This document shows, in pieces, positions 10,649 through 22,904 of a stretch of 64,000 nucleotides of DNA. The notes under the pieces are model-generated. The model made no database searches. It saw only the letters and a program-made list of their open reading frames with translations, and was not told where the DNA came from. Position numbers and translations under genes: made by a program. Each line of letters opens with the position of its first letter. Within the stretch, counting starts at the first letter, position 1. This DNA is from Nansenia antarctica. Taxonomy: Eukaryota > Chordata > Actinopteri > Argentiniformes > Microstomatidae. The DNA lies in contig OZ022339.1 in NCBI GenBank assembly GCA_963989245.1, positions 92,679,142 to 92,743,141 on the forward strand, read 5' to 3'.

Positions 10649-11160
10649 AAGCCTCATCATCTTTTGGACGCCTACGCAGCAGGGTTTTCGAAAAACAAAA
10701 CCTGAAGGTCAGCACCAAGGTTGCCGTTTACAACGCAGTATGTCTCTCCACTCTGCTCTATGGAGCAGAATCCTGGACCCCATACCGCCGGCACATCACC
10801 AACCTGGAGGCCTTCCACATCCGCTGCCTACAGAGCAAACATCAACACCACGCAGCTTGAAACTCTGGCACTCGACAGATCAGCCTGGCAAGTCACTTGT
10901 GCCACTGCAGTTTCCAAAATACACCAAATCAACCAAGACAGAAGATCCGAGAGGCGCACACAACGACACCAGAGTGCAGTTGGAATCCCCCTGGTATCTG
11001 GCTTCCCCTGCACCATCTGCGGACGGGTTTGCGGCTCAAGGATCGACTCAACGGCCACGAGAAGTGGCACCAGCGATTCGTCGCTGAATATCCCCCCCCC
11101 CCCCCCCCCCACCCCTATCCCTGGAGCAAGTGTCATCATGGAACACGATGGACAGCTAAG
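10649..11160 (+). mobile_element. LINE A, segment 3: C-terminal part
   Basis: The plus strand continues LINE A with SSFGRLRSRVFEKQNLKVST, LLYGAESWTPYRRH and LEAFHIRCLQS, the conserved region after the RT. A frame change follows. A zinc-knuckle-like ending is visible as FPCTICGRVCGSRID in one frame with NGHEKWHQRF in the next, so the C-x2-C...H-x3-H motif is split by a frameshift. The element fades into a C-run at 11094-11110 and a TG-rich tract (11163-11270). Confidence 0.75.
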
Positions 11161-11306
11161 ATTGTGTGTGTGTGTGCATGCGTTTGTATGTATATGTGCG
11201 CAAGGCAAGCATGTGTGTGTGTGTGAGAATGTCTGTACGTGTGCAAGTGTGTGTGTGTGTGTGTGTTTATACGTACGTACAGGTCACCCTGGAGCTGCCA
11301 GACCAG

Positions 11307-13106
11307 CAGGGTTTCCGTTAGAAAAAATTGCCGCCGGACATCGTGTCCGGGAAGATTTCGATTTACCGGACAAACGTGATATATTCCGGTCATCATATTA
11401 AAATATTAAAAAAAAAAATAATAAAAAAAAAATATATAGCTGTTTGTCGCGGTGATTACTGTTGTGTAGCGGCCTATATATGCCATTTAATGTATATTTC
11501 TCATCCGATACGATTAGATGCGAGCTATATAATATATAATAATATAACATGATTCGCATGCGCGCTATGCCATTATGTCCAGCGCTGAACGGGCGCCTCA
11601 CTGGGAACTGAACAGACAGCATCGATCAATGAACAGACTCCACATTACGTTAACTGAAGTTTGTTAAATTGTTTGGGATTAATGTGAGTTTTCTATTTTC
11701 TCTTTCCAGTTTTACCCTTTTTTTTATCAATAAAACAACGTCATTTCTATAACCAGGTCTCGCTGGTTGGGAAGGCATTTCGTTTAGCTGCCTGTCAAAT
11801 CATACTTAATCGGACTCGGGAGTATGTCAATGAGGAGAACATAACTGTTTATTGAGAAACAATAGGCAGGCTGGGATACGTATATAAAGAAATACCACAA
11901 TGTCTAGATGTATAACATTTTATTGAACAGTGCAAGCATGTAGGCTTCTGACGTGACATCGTACCCCTAACGTTCTTAGGGCTTGTTTGAAAAGCTTAGA
12001 CTGAAAGTTAGTGCCCTGGTCAGATTGTATAACAAGAGGAAGACCGAATGTGGAAAAAAACGTTGTTAAAGCTTTCACCACTGAGCTGGCTGATATGTTA
12101 CGCAACGGAACAGCTTCGGGAAAACGAGTAGCAGCGCACATAATAGTAAGCAAATACTGACTTCCACTTTTAGTCCTAGGCAAAGGTCCAACACAATCAA
12201 TTATTACACGTTCAAATGGCTCCCCTATAGCAGGAATGGGATGCAATGGTGCGGGTGGAATGGATTGATTAGGCCCGCCATCTGACAAGTATGGCAACAG
12301 CGGCAGTGCTTGGCAACATCCGCCTTCAGTCCGGGCCAAAAGAAATGTTTCAATATCAGCTGATAAGTTTTAGTTATACCTAAATGTCCTGACCACTGGC
12401 TCTCATGTGCTACAGATAACACCTGTTGTCTATAACCCACAGGCACAACCACTTGTTTTACAGTATTCCACTCACAACCATTTGCATTAGGAGGAGACCA
12501 TTTACGCATTAATATCCCATCGTTAAGGAAATAAACTACGTTGCCCCCTATTTCAGATTCCTCACTAGCTGCATGTAAAAAACATTTGTTTAATGACTGA
12601 TCAGCTACTTGAGCGACACGCAATCGCTCGCCGGTTACAGGCAGAGATAGGCTGTCAGCGGATGGTATGGTAGGACTCGGGGAGGATGGTACTCTACCAC
12701 TTTCTCCCTGGGAGAAGCTGAAACAATCGGGTTCTCATCCCTTTCAGAAAAGGCTTGCATAATCACACTATCACAGACAGAAACATCGCTATCCTCCTCT
12801 GCCTCGACTCGATTGTGCACGAGTTATAGCGCACACCGGAAACAACCGCTGTTTCGCATAGGCAGCCTACACATTAGGAGTCATCATCATGCCGGTGTCA
12901 AATCATATCATAATAAAATAAATACATAGCCTATATATTCGTCTTTTTTTTAAAATAGAAGGAATCAGAATGTGAACTTTAGAGAATTGTATTCAAATTG
13001 TGCTTAGAGGGAATTATTTTCGTCGGACATAAGAGTTTTCAATTTGTCGGACTTCAACAACTTTTACCGGACAAAGTCCGGGAATTACCGGTTAACGGAA
13101 ACCCTG
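11307..13106. mobile_element. hAT element with Ty3/gypsy integrase cargo
   Basis: The ends are perfect inverted repeats CAGGGTTTCCGTTA...TAACGGAAACCCTG. They are flanked by the 8-bp direct repeat CAGACCAG at 11299-11306 and 13107-13114, the classic hAT signature. Subterminal GTCCGG/CCGGAC motifs recur at both ends. No hAT transposase frame is seen. About 0.9 kb of the interior is a minus-strand LTR-retrotransposon integrase fragment. It is therefore a non-autonomous element that acquired or was hit by a gypsy fragment and may have moved it. Confidence 0.88.
11920..12830 (-). pseudogene. Ty3/gypsy-type integrase fragment
   Basis: The minus strand first encodes an HHCC zinc-binding domain, HESQWSGHLGITKTY then CRCCHTCQMAG. 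After a frameshift near 12300 comes the integrase core, with IIDCVGPLP holding the first catalytic aspartate and IQSDQGTNFQSKLF the second. The frame stops after LRTLGV, before the third catalytic residue (glutamate) would be reached, so the core is truncated and inactive. The 61-residue frame upstream (12635-12820) is probably the linker between RNase H and integrase. Retrotransposon integrases insert cDNA; here it is passenger sequence within a hAT. Confidence 0.8.
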
Positions 13107-13114
13107 CAGACCAG

Positions 13115-14633
13115 ATGTGCTCGAGTCTAGATTGTGTGGAGTGATGAGTGCCTCCCCCGCTGACTCTGCAAACTTGGAACAATGCACACAGGTCTCTCTG
13201 TCTAATGAGCTCCTATACAGCGTACACACGGAGAGAGTATCCACACTACCTAGAGTTTCAGTCAGGGCCTGCATCAAATCCTGGGGCTAAAGCTTTGTAT
13301 CCTTCAATCAGAAGAATCACTGGACCAGATAACCTGATATAAAATGTAAATACAGAACCTTTGGTTCCATCAGCGGGTTTATGTCACAGAATGAAAAGTT
13401 ATTTGGATCTAGGTCGAGTGGGTTTAAGTGGTGCAAAAGCCAGACAAAAGTTTTTTTTTTCTCTTATCTGATAAACTTGAAGAAGAAGGAGCACTATGAC
13501 AAAGTAATGTAAATGTTTTAGATGTGCTTCATTTCATTTCAATGTTGGAAGGCATTGTTCCCCCATCAGCAGTTAAAATCCACTCTACCAAACACATAAA
13601 CATAGGGTATTGGACCACATCAAGCAAAGCAGATCCTCTCGCTTGGTAGAGACACTGCATTAATCATTTTAATATAATTGTGAGCCTCATCCAAGACCAG
13701 GGACCTATCCACAAAATACAGTACACAATGAATGAATTTCATCAAAACACTCAATCAGAAGAATCACATTGATCACAACTCCAGTAGTCTGTGTAGACCC
13801 TGTTGATAAACTAATTCAAAGTCTAGTCTTGCTACTGTTTTGATAGAAGATAAATATTGTTTTCCCTGCCTTGTCGTTTTTAACTACAAGGGAGACAGAC
13901 AAACAGTAGCAAACTATATTCCACATCCCCGAGGACTACCATGCACTACAGCTGTTAACATCTGAAGTTGATGACATTTCTGCTGAAGAGTCAGTTTAGA
14001 ATGCTAATTCACTCATGCTTCCAATGCAATAATAGTATGCTAGGAATAATCCAGATATTAAATATACCTTTTTATCAATAACGGCAGCCTGTTTCGTTTC
14101 AAGATGTATAAGAAAAGATATTTAATATTCTTCTGCAGAAAGAGGAAGTTTACAGGTCCGTCAGACGAGTCTGAACGTTTCAAAGTTCCTCCCAAAAGTC
14201 AAGATCATTCATTTCATCTCAGTATTTATACAAACAGGTACCTTCAGGTAAGGGGTCCGCCCTCAGGTGAGGTTTAGACCAATCATGAGCAATGGGTGTG
14301 GACTTTGTACATTGATGAAGATGATTCTGATGAAGGCTAGGGGGGAACCGGCCCCCACTTTCTCCCAGGGAGACAAAGGTGAAAACGGGACACAATAGCC
14401 ACAACTGGTTCAGTCTGGTCTTAGAGTACTGGGTCTGGGGCAACACAAAGGTCCGAAACTGCTCTAGATGGTAGGGCAATCAGGTCTTTGTAATCATGTA
14501 AATGTGTCTATTGTCTTAGCCCATGTCAAGCTTCAAGTAGAGAAACTGGTTCTATTGTGTGACAACAGGAAATCATCTTCTACAGTCTGCTGCAGACATT
14601 CAACCCAAGATGATGTTTGATTCTTAAATGTAG
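13115..14633. other. Intergenic, no recognisable feature
   Basis: I see no coding sequence with family motifs, no terminal repeats and no tandem arrays here. The longest frames are short and featureless. Confidence 0.6.
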
Positions 14634-14641
14634 CTTATTAC

Positions 14642-15646
14642 CACGGGTGCACATAACTGGTGCGCCAGTGCGCATGCGTCGCCAAAATGCATGCTGCGCG
14701 GAAGATCAGCGGCATGAACGCGCTCTTGCGCACCAACAGCTGGAAGCGCTGGGAGAGGAACTTACTTCCTCAAAATCCAACTGCTGACTGCTGACTGCTG
14801 CATCACTGCAAGCCCCACTAAGTAACTATTTCCATATCTATGTCAGCCTCGAAAGTATCGTAACTTGTACTTTCATTCCGCGTATCGCGTATCGTGTATC
14901 GCACGGTTATCACGCCGACATGTGAATTCAGTCCCGAACGACTCGTCGCTAAAAGGAAAAACAACACCAAGGGTCCCTTGAAGGGACTTCACGTTTCTTT
15001 TCTCTGAAGCTTTCAAACGTTCAGACGTTTGTTTTACAGCTTCATTATCACACCTAGACCCCGGACCCAGGGAATATGGTTGGGAATTCTATTAGAAAAA
15101 AAGACTTTGTTGCACAATCAAAATAATGAGCTATTTAAAGTGATAGCCTACAACATCCTCTACCATGGTTGAAATTGAGGACAGTATTAACAGCAGTCAA
15201 GAGAGCAGTGATGATGATGATTAAGCTTGTAGCATAAATAAATGCTTAGGCTGTAACTTTTTGTTGAAAAGTTGATTTCAGTGTTTACAGAACAGAGCAG
15301 TGCTTAAAGAGATGTCAGTTGATTTCATTGTGTTTAAAGAACAGACATTCAGTTAGTGCTTAAAGAGATGTCAGTTGATTTCATTGTGTTTAAAGGAGTC
15401 TGACAGACTTTCATGCTTAAAGAGCAGTCATTTGATTTTGCATTTGTTTCTTTTGTTTTGCACACAATCATTTGTTCGTTCATCTTTATTTATGAATAAA
15501 TGTTGGTTTGCTAATATAAGTTATCCATGTATCCCTTTTTTATCCATCCTGTGGGACGGGTCGTGACTCGCGAGCTCGGGGAGCACCAAGCAGCATCCCT
15601 AGGTGCTCCTCTGAGCACTGGCCCCAAAAAGTTATGTGCACCCCTG
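14642..15646. mobile_element. Non-autonomous hAT element, 1,005 bp
   Basis: The left end is CACGGGTGCACATAACT and the right end on the other strand is CAGGGGTGCACATAACT, giving a 17-bp inverted repeat with one mismatch. The flanking 8-bp direct repeat is CTTATTAC (14634-14641 and 15647-15654). The interior has no transposase. It contains partial tandem copies of a phrase like 'gtgcttaaagagatgtcagt' between 15240 and 15420. Confidence 0.85.
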
Positions 15647-15899
15647 CTTATTACATATAATAATTTTCTCTCACATGGTGCAACAATTATTTTCCATCTT
15701 AGATTGTGTTGCACTGGCAGCCAGTGCTAAATATAAGACTTGCCCCCAGGTATCTTACAAGCATGCTGTTTTGATCTCTGAGGTTGTGATGTATACTTTG
15801 GTTAATAATTCATGTCTGCAAGGATGGTTTTCTCTCATACCCTTTGATAAGGCTCAAAAACGACATTCCTGAAAATGAAAGGGGTCTCCTGCAAGATGA

Positions 15900-16044
15900 C
15901 ATATTCTACTTTGTGAATGACTGATGCAGAATGTTGGGATTTTTCCACCACTAATTGTGCAAGGTTTAGTGATTTGTGAATGACTGATGCAGAATGTTGG
16001 AATTGTTCCACCACTAATTGTGCAAGGTTTAGTGATTTGAGTCT
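15900..16044. repeat. Direct tandem duplication of about 70 bp
   Basis: The phrase 'tttgtgaatgactgatgcag' followed by 'aatgttgg...ccaccactaattgtgcaaggtttagtgatt' occurs twice in a row with two or three differences. Confidence 0.85.
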
Positions 16045-17200
16045 GTTGTGGCCTTTAGACTACGTAGTCAGAAGGGCCTCCCATGACCTCATTAGCAGCT
16101 AGCACATGGAGTTAGTGACCTGTGTACTGGACTGTACTGTTTTTGTATCTGAATGTTAAACAAAAAAGTAACCTTCTCCTGTTTTGTTGGTGACTTCATG
16201 GCTAATTAGGGCAACACACAACTTAGCCTAGAGTAACTTAACAACCTCACCAGGAAAGAGTAGAAGCTTACTCAGAGCCAGGCTAAGATTATTTCCAGAG
16301 GTAAGGTCAAGATCAGACCCCATGGCCCTATTGCTGTGTGACCTAGCATTACTCTGGTTTAACCTCGCTTTGAGAGTGTTCTCCAAAAACTGATAATTGA
16401 CTGGTTCACGCTGACATCTATGAGTGTGCATTCATCTGATTTGTACAGAATGTTTGCTGAGAAGTGAGAATATCAACTACGCGTTCCATATTCTTCTGTT
16501 GTGATTACCTCCATGTGCCACAGCTTGTCTGCTGCTGCCAGCAGGTCAAATACAGATATACCAACAATGGAATGCATTTTATTTTTCTTGAGCCGAGTAA
16601 GAATATATTATTTTACATTTTTTGCATTAGAATTGCCTTGATGGTTAAATTCATTGTCATTTTAAGAATTCTGAATTTGCCAGTGTGAGGATATTTCCAT
16701 TATGTATATGTGACACAGGCTGGTCATTTGGGCCGCAAGTCGGCAACCAATCAAAATGTTCGGACTTGAAACAAGGAAATATTCGGTGAATAATCCCCAC
16801 TGCTACCTAGTTAACTATAACACTACTTTACATTGTTAGCAGGCTCACAAAACAAGCTGTGTTAGTTGCACTAGCAATGTGTCATTGATTTTCAACAACA
16901 CAGAAATGTATTCACTGTATTCAAGAAAAGTCTGATCATTACATCAGATCCCGATATGCGGACCAAAGCATTAGAACGTGACACATATCCTTAGCTTTCA
17001 AGAACTTTCTCTCAATACAATATTGATAAGAACTATCTCTTCTTCTACTTCAGAATAAGGTCAGCCTGTAAAGCCTACAGTGTTCCCTGGGGGTCAGATT
17101 TAAAAGAACATTAAAGAACATAAAAAGAACAAAAGAACAGTCCTATTTTAAGATGGATACAGTTTGCTCCAAAATGGATAGTATCATATATCTATGATAA
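16045..17200. other. Intergenic, no recognisable feature
   Basis: This is AT-rich unique-looking sequence with short random frames only; no coding match or repeat end was recognised. Confidence 0.55.
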
Positions 17201-17224
17201 TCTAAACTCCCACAGACATATGCC

Positions 17225-17335
17225 TACTTCAGGAATGAACGCTTGGGATAGAGATGTCTGAATTTGGACAAGACTTTGACTGGGATGCAATTTGGGATAA
17301 TGTTACAAGTGCTTCATCAGTATACATTGCTGCTT
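17225..17335 (+). mobile_element. Possible L1-like LINE scrap
   Basis: The plus strand encodes FGQDFDWDAIWDNVTSAS, which resembles a region downstream of the RT in fish L1/Tx1 LINEs (D-W-x-x-I-W-x-N). It is very short and unsupported by other motifs. Confidence 0.3.
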
Positions 17336-17454
17336 GCAAGTATGTGAACCCCTTGTGCAATTATATTTTTGTTTTAGTTTTTACCATGAAATCTTTATTA
17401 TTAATCTTTATAAATCAGAACCAGTCTTTTTTATCTGACATAACAGGTTTATAT

Positions 17455-17535
17455 TTAATAATAATAACAATTAATAATTCATTACATTTATATAGCGCTT
17501 TTCCGAGGCTCAAAGACGCTTTATTAATTTAGTAA
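17455..17535 (-). mobile_element. LINE 3' tail
   Basis: The reverse complement contains 'gaaaagcgctatataaatgt' followed by an ATTATT-type tail. This is the 3' hairpin and simple tail seen at the ends of L2-related LINEs and their SINEs. Confidence 0.55.
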
Positions 17536-17949
17536 TTTACCAATTACTGTTGGTTTAGAGGGAATCATGCGTGTAGTAGAAAAACGTCCTCCCTTCCGAA
17601 GCTGCAGGGGAAGACTGGTGGAACATGGTGCGTGCGTGTGCAGGTACATAAGAACATGTGAGTGAACGCTGGCGTGATTAGCTGCCACTGCTCTCCAAAT
17701 CTTTTATTGATTCTACTGCTCTTTTAACTGCTCTTTGATCCAAATGAACAGTAATGTTAACTCACTATACATAAAATGTATGCCAAGAGACTTAGCTGCT
17801 GCTGGTAATAGCATAGTCCTCTCTGACCCATCGTCATGGATCGCAAAGCTGTCTAGGGTCCACTCCCCATAATGTACAAGCACCGGGACTACCTTTAACA
17901 TGACCCAATTCCCAGCTTCAGGTCGGTCAAGGTAGAGGCAATTCGAGGC

Positions 17950-18370
17950 AGAGCTTTTCAGATTCAAATTCAGATAACATTTATTGCCATTCATGTTGAA
18001 ACACATAGTAGGAACTTGTTGTGGCATTGGTGTGTGCATGCTAGTTCTTTTCCCCCCACAAATATACAATAAGAGACAAGTGCAAACAGGACAGAACAGT
18101 GAATAACAGACAGATCAGAGCAATGGAATGACAATATAGTGCAAGCACTGGGCAAGACACTGCAATGTCAGAGGTTCAGTCCAGTGCAAACCCCACTCAG
18201 GGAGGGGGGGGGGGCAGAGACAGGTGGACACCTGAGTCATTTACCAGACGGATGACGCAGCCTCCTTCCGGAAGGAAGCAGAGTGAAGAGGCCGTGGCCC
18301 GGGTGGGAGGTGTCAGCCATTATCTTCCTTGCCCTTCTCAGAGCCCTGGTGTCATGTAGGGTCTTGAGGG
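17950..18370 (-). mobile_element. CR1/Rex1-like LINE 3' fragment
   Basis: The minus strand encodes LHDTRALRRARKI and LLPSGRR-type codons, the C-terminal end of a non-LTR polyprotein. A 3' UTR and a (TCTGAA)-like tail follow near 17960-17975. A homologous fragment is at 27536-27931. The upstream part is missing, which is the usual 5' truncation. 18371-18847 beyond it shows only an (AT)n tract near 18510. Confidence 0.7.
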
Positions 18371-18847
18371 GGGGGGGCAGGGCACAGCCAATCACCCTCT
18401 CCGCAAAGCGTATCACCCGCTGCTACTTGCTCTTGTCCTTGACCGTTGCAGCGGGAAACCAGGTGATGATGGAGAGGGTGAGGATGGACTCGATGATGGC
18501 GTTATGATGATATATATATATATCATTGTACTTGTAATCACTTCACTATAAATTATATATGCTAATTGGATTCCTAGATCACCAAACCAGGGGGTTAAGC
18601 ACCCAAATTACTTGTCTAGGATGAATAATGAAGGAGTAATGGTCTATTAAGGAACTGGCGGTGGCCATCTTGAAAATTAGGCCTTTCTAGTGGTCAGATT
18701 TTGGTAGACTTTTGATATGTTATGAAGTACACCTGATACTACAATAAACCATTGAGAAACCTTTTGATCCAATGTTTTGGGTTGAACCATAGTTCAGCTG
18801 CAGCTGACTAACTGTTCTTATGTGCATCTTGTTATATTATTTAAGGT

Positions 18848-18905
18848 CTACAGTACTAGTCAAATGTTTGGACACACTTTCCCATGAATTCATTTATGAG
18901 TAAAT
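18848..18905 (+). mobile_element. Tc1/mariner-type terminal inverted repeat, solo
   Basis: TACAGTACTAGTCAAATGTT followed by 'tggacacac' is a form of the common fish Tc1-like end (TACAGTxxxAGTCAAAxGTTTGGACACAC). A plausible partner end was not found nearby, although 'ggtgtctgttgggacacc' at 19031-19048 may be a decayed piece. Confidence 0.5.
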
Positions 18906-19335
18906 GTTCCTGCACTTATGGGGAAATACATGACAAAGGATTTTGTGCTGGTAGAATGCAATATACTGTATAGTGAAGATTCAGCTAGTGTTGTCTATAG
19001 ATGAAATGCATATCTATATTTATTTGCAAAGGTGTCTGTTGGGACACCCTGTGTGGATACAGATAGTAGGACAACATATATTATCTATCTTAGAAAAACA
19101 CATTTCATATCTTTCTGTTTAACCCAAATAAGTTGGTTATTGATGTTTATATTTGAACAAAATGTGTATTATTCGTATATCTCTGTGCCTAGCATAGCTT
19201 AGCATGGACCACATCATTTCACAAGGAGTCAAATCACAACCCATAATATGTATTGCATTCCATCTTATCTCTCAATAATGTAATTGAAATCATTACTTGA
19301 GAAGGTGATTATCTCTTCATAGTGCCCTTGAGGTG

Positions 19336-19619
19336 GAAGTAAGTAGCCTTAACTGATGGTTCTGGAGCCTAACGGCCCGTAGGGAGGAGCCTATCTCCTG
19401 TTTCCGTAGCGTGAGGCGGCTTGATGTAGTACACCCCCTGGACATGACGCTGGTATGTCGCAGGGCCTTACCCCCAATCCAACCCTTAATGCTGAGTGCC
19501 AAGCAGGGAGGCATCAGGTACCATTTTTATAGTCTTTGGTATGACTCAGCCGGGGATCTAACTCATGACCTCCCAATCTCAGGGCGGACACTCTAAACAC
19601 AACGCCACTGAGCTGGTGG
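19336..19619 (-). mobile_element. tRNA-derived SINE, complete
   Basis: On the minus strand the element begins GCTCAGTGGCGTTGTG (A-box region) and has GAGTTAGATCCC (B-box-like). A conserved central block CTTGGCACTCAGCATTAAGG and a 3' segment shared with 10436-10590 follow. The flanks carry CCCTTGAGGTG (19325-19335) and CCCCTGAGGTG (19620-19630), an 11-bp target duplication with one mismatch. The central block suggests the MetaSINE superfamily, from memory. Confidence 0.8.
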
Positions 19620-20102
19620 CCCCTGAGGTGTGATCCGTGCTAACTGAAGTGGGAATCCCTAAAGGTCCATGTTGGCCCAGGAGCGTGATTTGAACCAGGT
19701 GAGGTGAGACGACAGTATAAAAGTGACGTTCATTACAGAGCAGTACTGACGTTCAATGAATTAACACATTTGACATCATTAGCTCTATGCTACTGTACCT
19801 CAATCAGCCTATTAACTCAACAAACACTTGTAGTTATGCACATACCATATTTAAGCACTTTTACAGACTGTTTACTACAATAACAATATCACAACATACT
19901 CAACATATCACAATATGCTCCAAATATCATGATATTCAATAATATTGAATATTGGCCCAACCCATAATATTGTGAGTTTTTTCTTATGCAACACTTTTTA
20001 TGCTGTCAGCAAATTAAGGCCAACAGAGAAATAGCAAGCCACTTGTGCTCCAATATCCACCTCTGTGATACACTGCCAAAGAAACAATTCATGGGATTAT
20101 AG

Positions 20103-20269
20103 TACAGTGGGGGAAATATATTATTGAGTTAATACTTACATTTCATGTGAATAGCTGCAATATAAATATGTTGAATAGCTGCAATATAAATATGTTGAAT
20201 AGCTGCAATATAAATATGTTGAATTCAAAAAAATTGTTGATGTGTTGAATACTTATTTCCCCCATTGTA
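20103..20269. mobile_element. Tc1/mariner MITE, 163 bp
   Basis: The ends read TACAGTGGGGGAAATA and TATTTCCCCCATTGTA, an inverted repeat with one mismatch flanked by TA dinucleotides. The interior is three tandem copies of a 24-bp phrase 'gaatagctgcaatataaata' plus 'tgtt'. Confidence 0.85.
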
Positions 20270-20429
20270 TTATGTAATAATCTCACAGAAAAACAGGATG
20301 ATCTTTCTATGACAGAAGTACAGAAAGACTGTGTAAGGTAGGGAGATGAAAGGGATATGGAAAGTTAGATCTTTACCTTTTCTTTTTACTGTTTTCCCCT
20401 GCTTTTATATACATGTATAGGCCTATGTT

Positions 20430-20547
20430 TTTATATATGTTTTTTATTCACTTTATGTTCTTATTCCTGTTGTAAAGCACTTTGAGCTGCATTTCTTGTA
20501 TGAAAGGTGCTATATAAATAAAGCTTTACTTACTTACTTACTTACTA
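20430..20547 (+). mobile_element. LINE/SINE 3' tail ending in (CTTA)n
   Basis: The phrase 'aaagcactttgagctgcatt' then 'gtgctatataaataaagctt' and a (ACTT)n tail is an L2-group 3' end. No coding part is attached. 20560-21490 beyond it shows no recognised feature apart from a (CA)n tract at 21363-21380. Confidence 0.65.
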
Positions 20548-21499
20548 TGAAAAGCATGTTTGCGTGTTTGGAGGTGTTTCAGCTGCTGTGGGCTGCTGTT
20601 GCCGGCGCGTTAGCCACAGACCCTGCTGCAGGGGAGGGCAGATGTTAGCTGGAGCAGAGGGGAAAGGGAAGGCATAGTACTCTGCATGAGTAATGTCCTG
20701 GCATTTCTATTTTAGCCTTTTTGTTGCCTTTTGTCCTCTCCTGTGTGGACAACAAGAGCTACATGTTCTATGTTTTATGCATCAGAGGTGTGAATATGTC
20801 ATATTCTTCTTCGTCTGCTTCTAGCATTACCATTGTTTTCAGATCATTGTTTTGGATTATTGCCTTAGTTCTCTTTAGTTATAGTTAAATAAATACTTAA
20901 TTATATATTGTTCATTTGGGTGTGTGTCTCCATCTTTGTTATGGCCTAGAGTCAGGTCGTAACACCATGATGTGATTGCAAGACTTGGCAACTGAAGCTC
21001 TTCCTCGACAGGTGGATGCCTTGGAAATGTCTTTCAATTAAGTTAGTCTTTTCAATTAAACTGGCGAAAACGAACAGCGACCATTAATATTAGGATTAGG
21101 ATTCTTATTTCTTTCTTCCATATGAGCACTCTTCCCTTCACGGGGTCTCTTCCATCTCACAAGTCTATTTGCACTCCAAGCAGAGTGCATAATGCTGTTT
21201 GTATTCAGTCTGTGTGACAGACAGACCAGCAAAGATGGAATCTTGTCTCTGGAAAGACAATAACTCCTGCCTCCGTTGCCCTGGTGTGTGCACACAAATG
21301 TAATATGTAATGTGTATTTGGCTCTTAAATGTGTGACGTTAATAATGACATGATACCTATTACACACACACACACACACAGATCTGAGATTAAATGTTCA
21401 TAATCTCATAATCCCTTCAGATCTCCTTGGAACATGGCATTTCATATTTGTCTTGATGCATATAACATACTGTATATCAACACCTTCATCTCGTTACCC

Positions 21500-21765
21500 T
21501 CTTTTTTAAAAACTCATTACTAGATATAGTCTCTGGTCACTACACCTGTTTTTATACTGTTTTATATACTGTACATATTGTCATCTTTTATTTGTCAGGA
21601 TGTTTTTAAATTGACCCTTGTTGTTTTTGTACTCATGTTTTATATTGTATATAGCTACTGTGTTGTACAGACTTGCCTCTGGTTTTCCTCTTGGCCATGT
21701 CGTCATTGCAAATGAGAATCGGTTCTCAATTGACCAAGTCTAGTGCTACCTGGTTAAATAAACAT
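21500..21765 (+). mobile_element. LINE 3' UTR remnant
   Basis: The ending 'cttggccatgtcgtcattgc' then 'aaatgagaatcggttctcaa' and 'ctacctggttaaataaa' is a common fish LINE 3' end. It joins directly to another LINE fragment at 21768. Confidence 0.55.
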
Positions 21766-21767
21766 GG

Positions 21768-22030
21768 CAGCTGCACTGCTCACGACCACACATGGCCCAG
21801 TCCACGCCATCCACTCTGAGAGGTGCAAGGACAAGGCTGGGGAGATCATCAAGGACAACAGCCATCCCAGTCACTTTGGGTTCTCCTTGCTTCCATCGGG
21901 CAGACGATACCGAAGCATTCAGACCCAGACCAACAGGATCCAAAATAGCTTCTATCCTGAGGCCATTAGACTGTTGAACTGACCCCCACCCCCACCCCCA
22001 AGTTCAAGTTCAAGTTTATTCATCACATGA
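21768..22030 (+). mobile_element. CR1/Rex1-like LINE C-terminal fragment
   Basis: The plus strand encodes LLPSGRRYRSIQTQTNR followed by SFYPEAIRLLN and a stop, the C-terminal signature of this LINE group. Immediately after is the tail of a second LINE in the opposite orientation ('aagttcaagttcaagtttat'). Confidence 0.7.
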
Positions 22031-22043
22031 AAATATATTTCTA

Positions 22044-22205
22044 GGGCGCTTAGGTGGCGTAGCGGGTTAAGCGTTGACCATGTAACCGCAGGGTCCCCGG
22101 TTCGATTCCGGCCGGGGACATATCTTGCATGTCATCCCTCCTCTCTCTCTCACCCATCCTTCCTGTCTAAATCTCTACTGTATCTGTCAATAAAATATGA
22201 GTGTG
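22044..22205 (+). mobile_element. tRNA-derived SINE
   Basis: An A box TGGCGTAGCGGG (22055-22066) and a perfect B box GGTTCGATTCC (22099-22109) give an internal RNA polymerase III promoter. The body contains 'ctctctctcacccatccttc' and ends 'ctgtcaataaaa', a common perciform-type SINE tail. The head is tRNA-like, but the sequence continues beyond tRNA length and lacks a credible acceptor stem, so it is a SINE and not a tRNA gene. Confidence 0.8.
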
Positions 22206-22471
22206 ACTGCCCCACTCAGAAAAAATATATAGATATTTCTTTGTGTGCACTATTAAAGCCCTTCCTATACTGTGCTAATAGCCACGATACGCATGATTTG
22301 TACATCAAAACCTGAACTTTATAGCAATCGGGGCAAATGTGTGTTTGCAACCTGACCCATGATTGAAATTCCCAATCAGTCATCAATCTGCATTATAAGC
22401 CTGTGTCCTGTCGTCTGGTTGGGGGCTAACTGAAACAGATTGAGCCGGCTATTGCACGCTGCATCGCTAAT

Positions 22472-22725
22472 GGGGAGGGGGGGGGGGGGGGGTATGAAAG
22501 ACGTCTCTGTGCTGTCTGGTGCCGCTGACCCCTCGGTGTGTCAGGAACACGTCCCGGCTTAAGTAGAGCGATGGACAGAGGAGAGGAGGACAGCTCAATA
22601 TAGAGGCTATCTCTCTCTCAAACTCAGTCAACAACATCCCTTATTCTATTATTGATTAAATGTTACCTGGAGATATAATCAAATCAGCGCTGTGAGGATG
22701 GGGATGGGGGGGAGGGGGGGGGTTC
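22472..22725. repeat. G-run tracts
   Basis: There is a near-uninterrupted run of about 20 G at 22476-22492 and G-rich blocks at 22700-22722. Such tracts can form G-quadruplexes, but no gene context supports a role. Confidence 0.6.
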
Positions 22726-22904
22726 CACACATCTATTAGAGTGCTTAAGGGTGAGCCTGTGTCGGATCTAAGCCAGGTCTGGCTCGGTGTGGACGTCCTA
22801 ATGTGTCGCATGGCTGGATCCGTGTTTCTTTATTAAGCCACAATTGAGAATATAGGTTTCTCAACGGTGTGACTGTCTAATGGAGTTGACTCAGAGTTTG
22901 ATTG

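Noticed and set aside
22044..22120. Functional tRNA gene
   Set aside because: The A and B boxes are good, but the body continues into a SINE tail and no acceptor stem closes.
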